NCBI GenBank assembly: GCA_902775605.1
Contig: CACYNE010000010.1
Coordinates: 1 to 63,971 of the forward strand
DNA from: an uncultured Prevotellaceae bacterium
GTDB taxonomy: Bacteria; Bacteroidota; Bacteroidia; Bacteroidales; Bacteroidaceae
Length of the DNA stretch: 63,971 nt
Direction: 5' to 3'
This document shows positions 26,890-35,554 of the stretch, piece after piece. How positions within the stretch are numbered: position 1 is the stretch's first letter; every line of letters begins with the position of its first letter. The notes below the pieces were generated by a model. That model saw only the letters and a list, made by a program, of their open reading frames with translations. It searched no databases and was not told where the DNA came from. The position numbers and the translations under genes were made by a program.

Positions 26890-26920
26890 CAAAGTAACAA
26901 AAAAATTTATATTTAGCCAA
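26890..26920 (-). promoter_or_regulatory. promoter of the GH43 gene
   Basis: TTG (26918-26920), 20-nt spacer, TTACTTTG (26890-26897) on the minus strand; the -7 box deviates at one base from TAnnTTTG. Confidence 0.55.
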
Positions 26921-26940
26921 CTGTTTTCAATTTTATTTCG

Positions 26941-26948
26941 TACTTTTG
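26941..26948 (+). promoter_or_regulatory. -7 box for pyrB
   Basis: TACTTTTG matches TAnnTTTG, 25 nt before ATG 26973. The upstream in-frame start at 26946 would lie inside it and is rejected. Confidence 0.65.
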
Positions 26949-26972
26949 CAGTTGAATTACACAAAACCTCTT

Positions 26973-27917
26973 ATGGATAAACATAATTTCGTCACCATTG
27001 CCGACCTCACTCGTGAGAAGATTCTCTACATGATTGAGATGGCACAGGAGTTTGAAAAGCATCCTAACCGCGAATTGCTCAAAGGCAAAGTGGTTGCCAC
27101 CTTATTTTTTGAGCCCAGTACAAGAACCCGTCTTTCTTTTGAGACAGCTGCCAACCGCCTTGGCGCACGTGTTATTGGCTTTGCCGACCCGAAGGTAACC
27201 AGCGGAACCAAAGGTGAAACACTCAAGGACACCATCCTGATGGTTTCAAACTATGCTGACGTCATCGTAATGCGTCACTACATTGAGGGAGCAGCACAAT
27301 ATGCATCTGAGGTATCTCCCGTACCTATTGTCAATGCAGGGGACGGTGCTCATCAACACCCCTCACAGTGTATGCTTGACCTCTACTCTATCTATAAGAC
27401 GCAGGGAACATTGGAGAACCTCAATATATATATGGTGGGAGACTTGAAATATGGCCGTACCGTTCACTCACTACTGATGGCGATGCGCCACTTCAATCCC
27501 ACATTCCACTTTGTGGCCCCCAAGGAGTTGGCCATGCCGAAGGAATACAAGCTCTACTGCGACGAGCATGGTATCAAATATCAGGAGCACACGGCCTTCA
27601 ACGAAAAAGTAATTGCCGATGCAGACATTCTCTATATGACACGCGTTCAAAAGGAACGTTTCTCGGACTTGATGGAATACGAGCGTGTAAAGAATGTCTA
27701 TGTGCTGAACAACGACTTGCTGAAGAACGCAAAACCCAACATGAAGATTTTGCACCCGTTACCTCGCGTGAATGAGATTGCCTACGAGGTAGATGACAAC
27801 CCACACGCCTATTATATCCAGCAAGCTGGAAATGGTCTTTTTGCCCGAGAGGCTATCTTCTGCGATGTCCTAGGTATCACGCTCGATGAAGTCAAAAACG
27901 ACAAGACGATTATCTAA
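26973..27917 (+). CDS. pyrB: aspartate carbamoyltransferase, catalytic chain
   Basis: PyrB condenses carbamoyl phosphate with aspartate in pyrimidine synthesis. The carbamoyl-phosphate loop is [12 protein letters not shown] (S49, T50, R51, T52). Later motifs include [12 protein letters not shown] and [10 protein letters not shown]. The start at 26973 (314 aa) follows from the promoter. pyrI lies 38 nt downstream, so this is the two-subunit, allosteric form. Confidence 0.97.
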   Translation: MDKHNFVTIADLTREKILYMIEMAQEFEKHPNRELLKGKVVATLFFEPSTRTRLSFETAANRLGARVIGFADPKVTSGTKGETLKDTILMVSNYADVIVMRHYIEGAAQYASEVSPVPIVNAGDGAHQHPSQCMLDLYSIYKTQGTLENLNIYMVGDLKYGRTVHSLLMAMRHFNPTFHFVAPKELAMPKEYKLYCDEHGIKYQEHTAFNEKVIADADILYMTRVQKERFSDLMEYERVKNVYVLNNDLLKNAKPNMKILHPLPRVNEIAYEVDDNPHAYYIQQAGNGLFAREAIFCDVLGITLDEVKNDKTII

Positions 27918-27955
27918 TCGCTCGTCACAAAGAAATAAACGTAATAACGATAAAA

Positions 27956-28402
27956 ATGAACAAGAAGGAACGTCTGGTTGCTGCCATTGAGCATGGCACC
28001 GTCATTGACCACATACCCGCCGACAAGACTTATCAGGTGGCGTCACTACTGGGACTCTTCACCCTCAAGACACCCGTAACCATTGGTTTCAACTACCCAT
28101 CAAAGAAGGTTGGATGCAAGGGTATCATTAAGGTGAGCGACAAGTTCTTCACTGATGACGAGATTTCGCGTTTATCAGTGGTAGCTCCTAATGTGATTCT
28201 CAGCATCATTCGCGACTATGAAGTCGTTGAAAAGAAGGCTGTTGTCACACCCGATGAGATTCGTGGTATCGTGAAGTGCAACAACCCCAAATGCATCACC
28301 AACAACGAGCCAATGGCCACCCATTTCCATGTGACCAATGGCATTCTGACTTGTCACTACTGTGAGAAGGAACAGGATATCAATAAGGTTGAACTCGTTT
28401 AA
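27956..28402 (+). CDS. pyrI: aspartate carbamoyltransferase, regulatory chain
   Basis: This 148-aa protein has the N-terminal allosteric nucleotide-binding domain and a C-terminal zinc site made of C108, C113, C133 and C136 (KCNNPKC and CHYC). It binds PyrB and confers feedback inhibition by CTP. It lies between pyrB and mazG in one operon. Confidence 0.97.
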   Translation: MNKKERLVAAIEHGTVIDHIPADKTYQVASLLGLFTLKTPVTIGFNYPSKKVGCKGIIKVSDKFFTDDEISRLSVVAPNVILSIIRDYEVVEKKAVVTPDEIRGIVKCNNPKCITNNEPMATHFHVTNGILTCHYCEKEQDINKVELV

Positions 28403-28425
28403 TCCACTTTTCTGACTTAAATAGG

Positions 28426-29289
28426 ATGCATACAAGAGAAGAACAAATGAAGGCCTTCGGACGTCTGCTTGACGTGCTGGACCAACTAAGGGAGAAATGT
28501 CCTTGGGACAAAAAGCAAACCAACGAAAGCCTAAGGCCAAACACCATTGAAGAGACCTTTGAACTCTGCGATGCACTGAGTCGCAACGATCAGCATGAAG
28601 TGATGAAAGAACTTGGTGATGTGTTGATGCACGTATGCTTCTATGCAAAAATTGGTTCTGAGAAAGAACAGTTCGACATTGCTGATGTACTGAACCATCA
28701 GGCCGACAAACTCATTTTCAGACATCCGCATATTTATCATCCGTCACAAGTAGGTGCACCAGAACCCAAACCACTGCCCTATGGCGAAGACAACAGCGAA
28801 CGTGAATTTGCCAACGCCAAGACATCGGAGCAGGTACTTCAGAACTGGGAACAGATAAAACTGAAAGAGAAAGACGGCAATAAGACTGTACTCTCTGGCG
28901 TGCCCGCCGCCCTTCCCACGCTCATCAAAGCCTATCGTATTCAGGACAAAGCTCGCAACGTGGGCTTCGATTGGCAGAAGCGCGAGGATGTGTGGGACAA
29001 GGTACGCGAGGAACTGGCAGAACTCGAAGCAGAATTGGCAAAGGAAGACAAAGAAACATCAACCGACGAACTGGGTGACTTTTTATTCTCGGTCATCAAT
29101 GCTGCCCGCCTCTATCACTTGAATCCTGATAACGCCTTGGAGCGTACAAACCGTAAATTCATCAGTCGCTTCAATTATATTGAGGAGCATTCTATCAGAG
29201 CAGGAAAGCCGCTCACTGAGATGACACTCGAAGAGATGGATGCTCTATGGAACGAAGCAAAAAAGGCAGAGAAGGACATTCAAGAATAA
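28426..29289 (+). CDS. mazG: nucleoside triphosphate pyrophosphohydrolase
   Basis: The 287-aa protein has two all-alpha MazG domains: LREKCPWDKKQTNESLRPNTIEE at the N-terminus and EELAELEAELAKED...TDELGDFLFSVINAARL in the second. The ExxED-type metal-binding helices are visible in both. It hydrolyses noncanonical or excess NTPs to NMP and PPi. It follows pyrI by 23 nt, a sensible pairing of nucleotide synthesis and sanitation. Confidence 0.94.
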   Translation: MHTREEQMKAFGRLLDVLDQLREKCPWDKKQTNESLRPNTIEETFELCDALSRNDQHEVMKELGDVLMHVCFYAKIGSEKEQFDIADVLNHQADKLIFRHPHIYHPSQVGAPEPKPLPYGEDNSEREFANAKTSEQVLQNWEQIKLKEKDGNKTVLSGVPAALPTLIKAYRIQDKARNVGFDWQKREDVWDKVREELAELEAELAKEDKETSTDELGDFLFSVINAARLYHLNPDNALERTNRKFISRFNYIEEHSIRAGKPLTEMTLEEMDALWNEAKKAEKDIQE

Positions 29290-29322
29290 TAAATGCTGCA
29301 CAACTAAGAACAATAATAAACA

Positions 29323-29982
29323 ATGAAGAAACTATTATTACCTGTTATCGTCTTGGCGCTTATGGTCAGCTGTAAGGATACACCAAAGCAACAGGCCTCA
29401 CAAGAAAATGACGATCATGAAGTTGAATATGCTTTTCGCGATTCAACCATATATGGATTTTGCGGAGAGGGGTCAGCCATGAACACCCTGCAGATCATCA
29501 CTGACACAGGCGACACCATAACCGTAAGTGTCACAAAGGCAAGAGAAAGAAACAAAGTTTTGGGAGGCTATGCTGTTGGCGACGAAATTGCAGTACTGGT
29601 CAACAAAGACTCCACAGAAGCATCTTTGGTCATCAACAAGTCTGTTCTGCATGGCGACTGGACGATGCCCAATCCTATTGACGGCAGTTCTGAGACTGGC
29701 ATCAAGATTCTGCCTGGCGGTCTTGCTGAAAGTATTGACCAAAGCAGTATTATCTATAAATCATGGCGCATCCTCAATGGACTATTACAAATTCAGGCTA
29801 CTCGCGAAGACGGCATCGATATGGAAGAGTATCTGATGTATAATATCATCAAACTAACCAACGACTCGCTGGTTATTTCTGATGAGGATGACACTTACGA
29901 ATATACACATCCAGTCTATGAAGAGGATCTTGAGGATGGTGTGAATTACGACCCAGGAGACGAGAGTGATTACAAGATTTAA
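29323..29982 (+). CDS. lipocalin-like lipoprotein
   Basis: The signal peptide ends in a lipobox (LMVSC, Cys17). A first beta region follows (residues 40-105), and a second region from about residue 110 (LHGDWTMPNP... IIYKSWRILNGLLQI... LMYNIIKLTNDSLVISDED) resembles the Bacteroidales lipocalin-like domain. The tail is very acidic. It lies 33 nt after mazG and 6 nt before rnz, so it is carried in their operon. The function is unknown. Confidence 0.7.
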   Translation: MKKLLLPVIVLALMVSCKDTPKQQASQENDDHEVEYAFRDSTIYGFCGEGSAMNTLQIITDTGDTITVSVTKARERNKVLGGYAVGDEIAVLVNKDSTEASLVINKSVLHGDWTMPNPIDGSSETGIKILPGGLAESIDQSSIIYKSWRILNGLLQIQATREDGIDMEEYLMYNIIKLTNDSLVISDEDDTYEYTHPVYEEDLEDGVNYDPGDESDYKI

Positions 29983-29988
29983 TAACAA

Positions 29989-30906
29989 ATGGAACCATTT
30001 CGCGTACATATTCTAGGCTGTGGAAGCGCATTACCTACCACACGTCACCTGCCTTCTATGCAAGTTGTAGAGTGTCGTGGTAAGTTGTTTATGGTGGATT
30101 GCGGAGAAGGTGCCCAACTTCAACTCAGACGTTCAGGACTTTCGTTCGAAAAAATAGGTCATATCTTTATCAGTCACCTACATGGTGATCACTGCTTTGG
30201 ACTTATCGGCTTGCTATCCACTTTCGGACTCTTAGGACGTACCTCCACTGTCCATGTGTATGCACCTGGTGAATTGGAGCCCATGCTTCAATCGCAGTTA
30301 GATTTATTCTTCAACTATGACATTGGCTACAAGATTGAGTTTCACGCTGTAGATACCAAAAAGCATCAAGTCATCTTTGAAGATCGTTCTATCACTGTCG
30401 AGTCCATTCCTCTGAATCACCGGATGCCCTGCGCAGGTTTTCTCTTTCGCGAGCGCCCCACTCTGCCACATATCCGTCGCGACATGATTGACATGTACAA
30501 TATCCCCTTATCACAAATAAACAATATTAAGGCAGGAAAGGGATATACATTGCCTGATGGAACGGAGATCCCCCACGAGAAATTAGTTACACCCGCTGAC
30601 AAACCTCGGGCGTATGCCTATTGTTCTGACACCAGCTATATTCCTCAACTACATAAGATTCTCGAAGGCATAGACACCCTCTATCATGAAAGTACTTATG
30701 CAAAAGACAAGGAGGATAGTGCTACCAAATACTGCCACTCCACAGCCCAACAAGCGGCCATGGTGGCTCGCGACGCCCATGTAGGAAAGCTACTCATAGG
30801 ACATTTCAGTGCCCGTTACGGTGATGAAAATATATTGCTGAACGAAGCTAAAGAGGTGTTTGAAAACACATACCTGACAGCCGAAATGAAGGTTTTTGAC
30901 GTTTGA
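29989..30906 (+). CDS. rnz: ribonuclease Z
   Basis: This metallo-beta-lactamase-fold endonuclease matures tRNA 3' ends. It has the zinc motif HLHGDH (H63, H65, D67, H68), the N-terminal GCGSALPTTRHLPS, the flexible-arm region and a C-terminal GHFSARY with a metal-binding His. The 305-aa length fits the short form. It is the last gene of the pyrB operon. Confidence 0.95.
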   Translation: MEPFRVHILGCGSALPTTRHLPSMQVVECRGKLFMVDCGEGAQLQLRRSGLSFEKIGHIFISHLHGDHCFGLIGLLSTFGLLGRTSTVHVYAPGELEPMLQSQLDLFFNYDIGYKIEFHAVDTKKHQVIFEDRSITVESIPLNHRMPCAGFLFRERPTLPHIRRDMIDMYNIPLSQINNIKAGKGYTLPDGTEIPHEKLVTPADKPRAYAYCSDTSYIPQLHKILEGIDTLYHESTYAKDKEDSATKYCHSTAQQAAMVARDAHVGKLLIGHFSARYGDENILLNEAKEVFENTYLTAEMKVFDV

Positions 30907-30928
30907 CATAAATAATTTGGAAAAAATA

Positions 30929-30960
30929 TTTGGAGGTTTGATAGATTTTCTATATCTTTG
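30929..30960 (+). promoter_or_regulatory. promoter of the 30986 gene
   Basis: TTTG (30929-30932), 20-nt spacer, TATCTTTG (30953-30960) is a full consensus match. Confidence 0.8.
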
Positions 30961-30985
30961 CCACCAAATAAACAAATGAACGCTT

Positions 30986-31300
30986 ATGCATAAGAAACTA
31001 CTCATAATTGCCGCAGCAATGCTCTTCACAATGACTATTCCAGCCACTGCTGCGAATATGGTTTATGAAATGGGGATTGCAGAGCAAATTGAGGAGAATA
31101 CTCCGACTATCAAGATTCAGAATAATAGCGTAACAATACACGATGCTCAGGGACTTGTCTTCGAGGTCATGTCACTGACAGGTAAGGCTATTGCAGCCTA
31201 TAAAATAGAAGGACCTTCACAGCGTATAGAACTCAATCTGCCTAAAGGATGTTATATTCTGAAAGTAGGAAAAACAGTACGCAAGGTCACATTGCGCTAA
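30986..31300 (+). CDS. small secreted protein, sorting-domain-like
   Basis: A 104-aa precursor has a signal peptide (to about Ala23). The mature part is almost only a beta-sandwich like the C-terminal T9SS-type sorting domain: VTIHDAQGLVFEVMSLTGKAI, then IELNLPKGCYILKVGKTVRKVTLR. A sorting domain with no cargo in front is odd. Such short proteins do occur in Prevotella, and the role is unknown. The next gene, the L,D-transpeptidase, starts inside its 3' end. Confidence 0.7.
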   Translation: MHKKLLIIAAAMLFTMTIPATAANMVYEMGIAEQIEENTPTIKIQNNSVTIHDAQGLVFEVMSLTGKAIAAYKIEGPSQRIELNLPKGCYILKVGKTVRKVTLR

Positions 31301-32832
31301 TACTCTTATTCGGAATCATGATGCTGGGCACATTAAGTTCGTGCCTCAGACATAATGTTTCCCCAGAATTTGAGGCATTATCTAATCATCGACAGCAATT
31401 ACTTTCTGACAGTTTAATTGAAGCTCGCCAATGGCTTCAAAATTATATTGTGTCCCATCGTGACCCCTTAACAACAGATAAGAATGTTAGCCATTATTAC
31501 AAGAACGGTGGAGCATGGTTTTGGATTTCTGAGGATACAGTGTTCCTTGCAAAAGCAGATATACTAACAGACTTTTTTGAGAAAGAAGCCCAAGAAATGG
31601 GTTTCAGTCCCAATGCCTTTTTTATAGAGAACATTAGAGCTGAGGTAAATCACCTCCGCACCATGGATTTCGACTCAACCGGCACAAGTGCTATTGAAAC
31701 CATGGCCTTGTTAGAATGGCAATTGAGCAAAGCATTTTTGCGTTATGCCCAAGGCCAGCGTTATGGCTTTACCAATCCTCATAAGCTGCTGAATCAACTA
31801 GATACAAGAAAAGAAGGTGGTTATCGCATCAACTATGATATCGATCTCGAAAAAGCCAATAATGATTTCATGGAAAATGCTCTCAAGCATGCTACAGACA
31901 ATAATCCAACGGAATATCTGCAAAGTCTTGTTACCCATCATCCCATATATACACAACTTAAACAGGAACTTTCTGAAGACTCTGCAGGAATCAACAGAGA
32001 AAAGATTCTCAGTAATATGGAGCGACTACGTTGGCGCCACACCCAAAACTGCCAGTCCAACGAAAAGCACATTTTCGTTAACATAGCAGCCCAGACGTTG
32101 TGGGGTATTGGCCCTGACAGCATTTTCTCAATGCGTATTTGCTGTGGAGCATGGAAGACCAAAACTCCCTTATTAGAGAGTCAAATCAGTTACATACAGT
32201 TTAATCCAGAATGGAACATTCCCAGTTCAATCCTACGCGATGAGGTTAGCGAACATGCTGGTGACTCGACCTATTTTGCTCGCAATGATTATTTCATCGT
32301 GAATCGTAATAGCGGAGACACCATCAACCCACGCAACATCACCTCCAGCCAACTACGTAGCGGAGCCTACCGTGTGGCACAACATAGCGGGCGAAAGAAC
32401 TCTCTGGGAAGAATTATCTTCAGATTTAAAAACCAGTTTGACGTCTATCTACACGACACTAATAATCATGGAGCTTTCAAGAACAGCCGACGAACCATCT
32501 CGCATGGATGTGTTCGCGTTGAACGGCCTTTCGACTTATTGTTGTTTGTACTCAACGAGCCGGACGAATGGAAGCTCGACAAAATAAGAATGTCCATCGA
32601 CATAAAGCCCGAATCAAAACGAGGCAAAGATTATTTGAAAGAACATAATGAAAAGCATCGTGAGGAGCCTATACGCCTGATTAGAACGGCTAATGTAACT
32701 CCTAACATTCCGCTATCAATAGACTATTACACTTATTACCCTAATCCAGAAACAGGAAAGTTTGAAACCTGGCCAGATCGCTATGAATACGACATCCAGA
32801 TTATCAAAGCTATTAAACCATTCCTGCCGTAA
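31249..32832 (+). CDS. L,D-transpeptidase family lipoprotein
   Basis: The start at 31249 gives a complete lipoprotein signal (ALILLFGIMMLGTLSSC); the ATG at 31318 would leave too short a signal. A scaffold domain is followed by a YkuD catalytic domain with SHGCVRVE (H419, C421), the active-site Cys of L,D-transpeptidases, preceded by VYLHDTNN. These enzymes crosslink peptidoglycan or attach proteins to it in the periplasm. The gene overlaps the preceding small gene by 52 nt and lies 17 nt before the ECF sigma gene, so they are probably one operon. Confidence 0.88.
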   Translation: MLYSESRKNSTQGHIALILLFGIMMLGTLSSCLRHNVSPEFEALSNHRQQLLSDSLIEARQWLQNYIVSHRDPLTTDKNVSHYYKNGGAWFWISEDTVFLAKADILTDFFEKEAQEMGFSPNAFFIENIRAEVNHLRTMDFDSTGTSAIETMALLEWQLSKAFLRYAQGQRYGFTNPHKLLNQLDTRKEGGYRINYDIDLEKANNDFMENALKHATDNNPTEYLQSLVTHHPIYTQLKQELSEDSAGINREKILSNMERLRWRHTQNCQSNEKHIFVNIAAQTLWGIGPDSIFSMRICCGAWKTKTPLLESQISYIQFNPEWNIPSSILRDEVSEHAGDSTYFARNDYFIVNRNSGDTINPRNITSSQLRSGAYRVAQHSGRKNSLGRIIFRFKNQFDVYLHDTNNHGAFKNSRRTISHGCVRVERPFDLLLFVLNEPDEWKLDKIRMSIDIKPESKRGKDYLKEHNEKHREEPIRLIRTANVTPNIPLSIDYYTYYPNPETGKFETWPDRYEYDIQIIKAIKPFLP

Positions 32833-32849
32833 AACGTCCATCAATAAAG

Positions 32850-33401
32850 ATGCAACAGCATGACGACGAGCAAATAAAAGCGCTCATCAAGGATCAGAAA
32901 ACACGAAGAAGAGGATTCGAGATGATGGTCAGACAATACAGCGAACAGTTGTATTGGCAGGTTCGACGCATTGTTCTGACTCACGAAGACAGTAATGATG
33001 TGCTGCAGAATGCCTTCATGAAAGCCTGGACTTCGCTTGATTCCTTCCACGGAGATTCAAAGATTTCCACATGGCTCTCACGAATAGCCATCAATGAGGC
33101 GCTTGATTTTACGCGCAAACAAAAGAACCATCCGCTACAGAGTACTGACGATGAAGAACTTGGATTGGCCAACCAGCTAATGGCTGACAACTATTTCGAT
33201 GGAGAGGAAACAGAAGCACAACTGCAAGAAGCCATCGCTCAACTACCAGAAGTACAAAAGACGGTATTCATGTTGCGCTACTATGACGAAATGAAATATA
33301 GTGAGATAAGTAAGATTCTTGGCACATCGGAAGGTGGATTAAAAGCCTCCTACCACATAGCCGTGAAAAAAATCTCAGAATTTTTTAAGAAGAATGATTA
33401 A
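32850..33401 (+). CDS. ECF-type RNA polymerase sigma factor
   Basis: The 183-aa protein has sigma region 2 (QLYWQVRRIVLTHEDSNDVLQ, then FMKAWTSL and KISTWLSRIAINEALDF) and region 4 (LPEVQKTVFMLRYYDEMKYSEISKILGTSEGGLKASY). It probably responds to envelope conditions, since the next two genes encode a membrane protein and a Spy-like periplasmic protein. It lies 17 nt after the L,D-transpeptidase gene. Confidence 0.93.
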   Translation: MQQHDDEQIKALIKDQKTRRRGFEMMVRQYSEQLYWQVRRIVLTHEDSNDVLQNAFMKAWTSLDSFHGDSKISTWLSRIAINEALDFTRKQKNHPLQSTDDEELGLANQLMADNYFDGEETEAQLQEAIAQLPEVQKTVFMLRYYDEMKYSEISKILGTSEGGLKASYHIAVKKISEFFKKND

Positions 33402-33445
33402 ACCCTTTATACAGATAAACGTCTAAACAATAAACAATTAACGAT

Positions 33446-33838
33446 ATGATGAACGAAGATGTATTGATAGAAAGCAAAATGGGCAAAAGGAACCCGTTTA
33501 AGGTGCCCGAAGGCTACTTCGATCAATTGACGGAGCAAGTCATGCAGATGATTCCAGAAGAGAACACGCAGACAGCACAGGTTCAAGTGATGAAGCCAGC
33601 CAAGAATGCCATTCTGCGCAGCCTCAGGCCGCTGTTCTATGCAGCAGCTTGCTCTTGCATTGCAGTCTTTGGCGTGGCCACCTATCTGCACCTTAATAAA
33701 GAGGTGAATGACACGCAGCAGCTTCAGAGTAACATCGTCACTGTTCACAGTTATAGCGATTCCTATATTGAGGAGGCAACAGATTATGCCATGCTCGACA
33801 ATGACGATATTTATGCAAGTCTTCTGGCCGACATGTAA
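33446..33838 (+). CDS. putative anti-sigma factor, single-pass membrane protein
   Basis: This 130-aa protein has a cytoplasmic N-terminus with the NPFKVPEGYFDQLTEQVMQMI motif common in Bacteroidales genes next to ECF sigma factors. One membrane segment lies near residues 62-80 (LFYAAACSCIAVFGVATYL), followed by a short periplasmic tail. The anti-sigma role is inferred from position and topology; no zinc-finger motif is present. Confidence 0.7.
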   Translation: MMNEDVLIESKMGKRNPFKVPEGYFDQLTEQVMQMIPEENTQTAQVQVMKPAKNAILRSLRPLFYAAACSCIAVFGVATYLHLNKEVNDTQQLQSNIVTVHSYSDSYIEEATDYAMLDNDDIYASLLADM

Positions 33839-33850
33839 AACGAGAATTGT

Positions 33851-34375
33851 ATGAAGAAGAAACTAATCTACCTATTTCTTTCCTTCATGTTCACACTGAG
33901 CATGAGTGCGCAAGAACAGAAGTTCTCGCCAGAGAAATTTGATGCAGACCTTCAGGGTTTCATCACTTCTCAGGCTAAATTGACGCCGCAAGAAGCTACG
34001 AAATTTTTCCCCATCTACAAAGAGATGCAAGGGAAGCAACGTGCACTCTACGAGAAGCAGCGTATTCTAGGAATGCAACGCCCTCACGATGAGAGTTCGT
34101 GCTTGAAAGCCATTCGCGAGCGTGATGCCCTTGATTTAGAACTGAAGCACATACAACAGAACTATCATGAGAAATTCTTGGAAATAATTCCTGCTTCGAA
34201 ACTCTATGATGTGATTAAAGCAGAAGACCGTTTCCATCGTCGCATGATCCGTCGCTTCAACTACACAAATACTCAGACGCCACAAGTACCACAAACGCCA
34301 CAGATGAATAATAATAACAACAACCGCAAGTGGAATTGGCCAGGTCGTCAGGGTAATAACCAGAAAAAAGACTGA
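33851..34375 (+). CDS. Spy/CpxP-like periplasmic protein
   Basis: The signal peptide ends about Ala20 (MSAQEQ). The helical mature part holds the LTPQEATKFFPIYKEMQ motif typical of the third gene in Bacteroidales sigma/anti-sigma trios, and an Asn/Gln/Pro-rich tail. By analogy with Spy/CpxP it may be a periplasmic chaperone or stress sensor. It ends two bases before the convergent DUF3256 gene. Confidence 0.7.
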   Translation: MKKKLIYLFLSFMFTLSMSAQEQKFSPEKFDADLQGFITSQAKLTPQEATKFFPIYKEMQGKQRALYEKQRILGMQRPHDESSCLKAIRERDALDLELKHIQQNYHEKFLEIIPASKLYDVIKAEDRFHRRMIRRFNYTNTQTPQVPQTPQMNNNNNNRKWNWPGRQGNNQKKD

Positions 34376-34377
34376 TA

Positions 34378-34830
34378 TTAGAAATGAGGCAAGTTCCTCA
34401 AATCATCATCCCGTTTTAACAACGTTGATTCTATAACGGGTTTTGACAAAGGAAGCCAATATGAGTTAAAGGTCTGAGAGACCACCTCATATTGGTTTCT
34501 TTTTGTATAATAAGTACGACGCAATACAACAACCATCGCAGTATCAACTTGCATTGTCTTCATACTTAACAAGCAACTCTCGTTCATCTTCACAACTAAA
34601 GAGTCATCAGAAAGAAAAACCATTTCCGTCTCTCCTCCAAGTGAATTGGTCACCACAGCCTTCATCTTGGCATCCATAAAATCTATCATATCCAAACGAT
34701 TGTTCGTTGACAGATAAGAAACAAGAGAATCGGGCATCGACTTAAATAGTTCACGCACTGTCTGCGTTTTATTCTGAGCCATGCATGCCATAGAAGAGCA
34801 TAGAAAAGATATAAGAAATAACTTTTTCAT
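34378..34830 (-). CDS. DUF3256 family secreted protein
   Basis: A signal peptide (cut near Ala18) is followed by the family hallmark MPDSLVSYLSTNNRLDMIDFMDAKM and a beta-rich C-terminal half. As I recall the family, members are around 200 residues, so at 150 aa this one is short. No role is established. It is the last gene of the ileS operon, one base after the rsmE stop region. Confidence 0.7.
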   Translation of the reverse strand: MKKLFLISFLCSSMACMAQNKTQTVRELFKSMPDSLVSYLSTNNRLDMIDFMDAKMKAVVTNSLGGETEMVFLSDDSLVVKMNESCLLSMKTMQVDTAMVVVLRRTYYTKRNQYEVVSQTFNSYWLPLSKPVIESTLLKRDDDLRNLPHF

Positions 34831-34831
34831 T

Positions 34832-35554
34832 TTAAACTTGTTTTGCTAATTGCATCATCATAACTGCAGAGAGACCCGCAGTTTCTGTACGCAAACGACT
34901 CTTACCTAAATCTACAGAGACAAAGCCCGCCTCCACAGCCATCTTCACCTCGTCAATAGAGAAATCACCCTCAGGGCCAATCAGGACCAAGGCATCATCA
35001 GTCTCTCCTCCCTTACACAACTCATCGAAGAGATTTACACGAGGGACCTCCTGATAACAGTGGGCAATATATCTGCGACCTTCACGATGTTGTTCTATAA
35101 AGTTCTTAAACGATATCAAGTCGTTCAAATGCGGCATATATGCTTTTCTACTTTGCTTAACTGCCGAGACAACGATTTTCTCTACACGTGCCAGTTTCAG
35201 TGAACGACGTTCAGAGAACTGACAATCCAGGAACGACATCTCATCAATGCCAACTTCAGTAGCCTTCTCTGCAAGCCATTCAATACGTTCCATCAGTTTT
35301 GTTGGAGCTATAGCCAAATGAACAGCCCCTTGCCACTGTCGTTCCTGAGGCAAGGTCTCAACAATCTCGTAAAGACAACGCTTCTGTGTTGCTAATGTGA
35401 CCTGAGCACGATAGAAAGAACCTTTTCCATCCATCAGCATCATCTCATCACCTGCTGCTAGCCTAAGAACGCGAACAGCATGAACTGCCTCGTCGTCAGG
35501 CAGTTCATGACATGTAGAAGCTTCTGGCACGAAGAAATATCGAGTTTCCTTCAT
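34832..35554 (-). CDS. rsmE: 16S rRNA (uracil-1498-N3)-methyltransferase
   Basis: The ATG at 35554 (MKETRYFFVPEA, 240 aa) overlaps the stop of the upstream transporter gene by one base (TAATG). A longer frame upstream has no family similarity. RsmE motifs are HAVRVLRLAAGDEMMLMDG (PUA-like part) and the SPOUT knot LIGPEGDFSIDEV plus LGKSRLRTETAGLSAVMM. It methylates U1498 in the ribosomal decoding region. Confidence 0.94.
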   Translation of the reverse strand: MKETRYFFVPEASTCHELPDDEAVHAVRVLRLAAGDEMMLMDGKGSFYRAQVTLATQKRCLYEIVETLPQERQWQGAVHLAIAPTKLMERIEWLAEKATEVGIDEMSFLDCQFSERRSLKLARVEKIVVSAVKQSRKAYMPHLNDLISFKNFIEQHREGRRYIAHCYQEVPRVNLFDELCKGGETDDALVLIGPEGDFSIDEVKMAVEAGFVSVDLGKSRLRTETAGLSAVMMMQLAKQV

